A DNA stretch of 64,000 bases from an uncultured Porphyromonadaceae bacterium (GTDB taxonomy: Bacteria > Bacteroidota > Bacteroidia > Bacteroidales > Muribaculaceae): positions 38,925 through 102,924 of the forward strand of contig CAMWMD010000006.1 in assembly GCA_947175265.1 (NCBI GenBank). The letters run 5' to 3'. Under the pieces are notes generated by a model. It ran no database searches and was not told the origin of the DNA. It worked only from the letters and a program-made list of their open reading frames with translations. Below are positions 62,768-64,000 of this stretch, one piece after another (the stretch's first letter is position 1; every line of letters begins with the position of its first letter). A program made the position numbers and the translations under genes.

Positions 62768-62804
62768 AAAGAAAAAGGCTGCCGCGCAATTACACGCAGC
62801 AACC
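62768..62804 (-). terminator. Terminator of the rpsF-rpsR-rplI operon
   Basis: On the minus strand GGTTGCTGCG pairs with CGCGGCAGCC (two G-U pairs; plus-strand arms 62795-62804 and 62777-62786), followed by TTTTTC. Confidence 0.8.
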
Positions 62805-62826
62805 CTTATTTCCGTAATTTTATATA

Positions 62827-62895
62827 GCCTCGAGCTTGAGGCTTAAGCCTCATGCCTTAAGCCTCTAGCCTTGAGCCTTGAGCCTCGTGCCTAAA
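62827..62895. repeat. Heptamer repeat array 3 (GCCTNNN), 3' of rplI
   Basis: Ten units with one 1-bp deletion around 62834-62846. The last unit ends at 62895 and the rplI stop codon is 62896-62898, so the array abuts the gene and lies in its 3' untranslated region before the terminator. Its last four units (62868-62895) are identical to the last four of array 2 (62712-62739). Confidence 0.85.
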
Positions 62896-63339
62896 TCACT
62901 CAGCCACTACTTCAAATTCAATATCCTTGGATACCTCCTTGTGGAACTTGATTGTAGCGGTGTAAACACCTACTTCCTTAACGGGCTCCTTGATATAGAT
63001 GATCTTGCGGTCGACGTTATGACCGAGTTTCTCAAGAGCCTCTGCAATCTGAAGAGCGTTTACAGAACCGAATACAGTACCTGTAGAACTTGTCTTGGCG
63101 CCGATTGTGAGTTTAACGCCTTCGAGAGCTGCTGCTGCAGCCTCTGCGTCAGCCTTGATTTTGGCGATCTTGTGGGCACGCTGTTTCTGATCCTCTGCAA
63201 GACGCTTGAGAGCTGCTGCAGACGCGATGATTGCCTTGCCCTGCGGAATGAGATAGTTGCGGCCATAGCCGTCTTTCACTTCCACGATATCATCTTTGTA
63301 ACCGAGGTCGGTCACATTCTCTTTAAGTATTACTTTCAT
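62896..63339 (-). CDS. rplI: 50S ribosomal protein L9
   Basis: 147 residues. The N-terminal domain (KVILKENVTDLGYKDDIVEVKDGYGRNYLIPQGKA) is the L9 signature, followed by the long connecting helix (about 45-75) and the C-terminal RNA-binding domain. It is the third gene of rpsF-rpsR-rplI; its stop codon touches heptamer array 3. Confidence 0.98.
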   Translation of the reverse strand: MKVILKENVTDLGYKDDIVEVKDGYGRNYLIPQGKAIIASAAALKRLAEDQKQRAHKIAKIKADAEAAAAALEGVKLTIGAKTSSTGTVFGSVNALQIAEALEKLGHNVDRKIIYIKEPVKEVGVYTATIKFHKEVSKDIEFEVVAE

Positions 63340-63370
63340 CTTGAAATTCTCGTTTGCGGGTTATGAATGA

Positions 63371-63637
63371 TTATTTCATCAAGTCAGCCACATAGGGCAG
63401 AAGGGCGAGGTGGCGTGCACGCTTTACTGCCTGTGCCACACGGCGCTGGAACTTGAGTGAGGTGCCGGTGATACGGCGGGGAAGGATTTTGCCCTGCTCG
63501 TTGAGGAATTTCTTGAGGAACTCAGGATCCTTGTAATCGATATACTTGATACCGCTTCTCTTGAAACGGCAGTATTTTTTCTTCTTTGTGTCCACTGAAA
63601 GTGGAGTGAGGTAACGGATTTCGCTGTTAGCTGCCAT
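63371..63637 (-). CDS. rpsR: 30S ribosomal protein S18
   Basis: 88 residues with the S18 core ([53 protein letters not shown] type). It pairs with S6, encoded 10 bp upstream, on the 30S platform. The order rpsF-rpsR-rplI is conserved among bacteria. Confidence 0.98.
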   Translation of the reverse strand: MAANSEIRYLTPLSVDTKKKKYCRFKRSGIKYIDYKDPEFLKKFLNEQGKILPRRITGTSLKFQRRVAQAVKRARHLALLPYVADLMK

Positions 63638-63647
63638 AATCTACTTC

Positions 63648-63986
63648 TTAGTTAGCTGCTTCGGCTGCTGCCTCAGCGGGGGTTTCACTTGCTTTTTTTG
63701 CTCTCAGGTTGCGACGCTTCTCTGCATATTCCTGTGCGTACTTGTCAAGACGGAATGTGAGGAAACGGATCACGCGCTCGTCGCGACGGAAAGCCACATC
63801 GAGCTTCTTTACGATTGTGGGCTCACCCTTGAACTCAAGAAGGCAGTAGAAGCCTGTTGATTTCTTCTGGATAGGATAAGCAAGTTTCTTGAGACCCCAG
63901 GTCTCCTCATTGACAACCTCAGCACCATTCTCCTGAAGTATGCCCTTGAATTTTTCTACCGCTTCCTTCATCTGTTCGTCAGACAA
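63648..63986 (-). CDS. rpsF: 30S ribosomal protein S6
   Basis: 112 residues. The segment [17 protein letters not shown] and [19 protein letters not shown] are S6 signatures; an Ala/Glu-rich tail follows. The visible N-terminus is [13 protein letters not shown]. Most S6 proteins begin a few residues earlier with a strand such as YE-VFI, and only 14 bases of upstream sequence remain, so the true start may lie outside the window. Confidence 0.92.
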   Translation of the reverse strand: MSDEQMKEAVEKFKGILQENGAEVVNEETWGLKKLAYPIQKKSTGFYCLLEFKGEPTIVKKLDVAFRRDERVIRFLTFRLDKYAQEYAEKRRNLRAKKASETPAEAAAEAAN

Positions 63987-64000
63987 AACGGGAGTTAAAA

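Noticed and set aside
61159..62895. Heptamer arrays as a CRISPR array
   Set aside because: The unit is only 7 bp and directly tandem; there are no unique spacers of 25-40 bp and no cas genes nearby.

Overview
The window is chromosomal DNA from an anaerobic, gut-type Bacteroidota (order Bacteroidales); Muribaculaceae or a close relative is my best guess. Seen in the sequence: many genes have the Bacteroidota promoter form TTG/TTTG - about 20 bp - TAnnTTTG, the housekeeping sigma factor is the short Bacteroidota RpoD, and phylum-restricted families occur (DUF5606, DUF4835/PorD, a long NusB). Secreted proteins end in type IX secretion (T9SS) style sorting domains, and the ribonucleotide reductase is the oxygen-sensitive NrdD/NrdG pair. 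The content is core genome: no insertion sequence, phage, CRISPR array, tRNA or rRNA was recognised.

Layout. 1-6170: the edge of an unknown gene and a 1948-residue secreted C10 protease with leucine-rich repeats. 6523-18271: a tricorn-like protease, DNA polymerase III alpha, thioredoxin, an NlpC/P60 lipoprotein, an HtrA protease, RpoD and a small beta-barrel. 18349-33222 (minus strand): M3 and M16 peptidases, a LuxR-type regulator overlapping a hemerythrin-fold protein, folate and nucleotide enzymes, a C-terminal processing protease, TrxB, a LolA-like protein, FtsK and an L,D-transpeptidase. 33456-38628 (plus): a small membrane protein, dxs, trkA, trkH and a 51-residue microprotein. 38711-44788: malic enzyme diverging from nrdD-nrdG and a 74-residue membrane protein. 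44881-48857 (minus): DUF5606, coaE, ybbR, yajC, nusB. 49074-55541 (minus): a double-GH13 starch enzyme and its GLUG-repeat T9SS partner. 55742-63986 (minus): rlmB, recN, porD-like, coaBC, a DnaQ-like exonuclease, dnaN, rplI, rpsR, rpsF.

The window is rich in envelope proteolysis (C10, tricorn/S41, NlpC/P60, HtrA, M3, M16, CtpA) and in T9SS signs (two proteins with sorting domains plus a PorD-like component). The starch enzyme and its T9SS partner form a two-gene extracellular polysaccharide unit.

The most unusual signal is a family of 7-bp tandem repeats (GCCTNNN on the plus strand, with a constant GCCT and a variable triplet). Three arrays lie in about 1.7 kb around dnaN and rplI: one abuts the dnaN stop codon, one fills what appears to be the dnaN 5' leader and begins at the predicted transcription start, and one abuts the rplI stop codon. 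They are non-coding, keep strict 7-bp register and share orientation and end sequence. Other points to check are an apparent internal duplication in NusB, a hemerythrin-fold protein that has lost most expected metal ligands, three helically phased 11-bp repeats just upstream of the dxs promoter, and short genes that are easy to miss.
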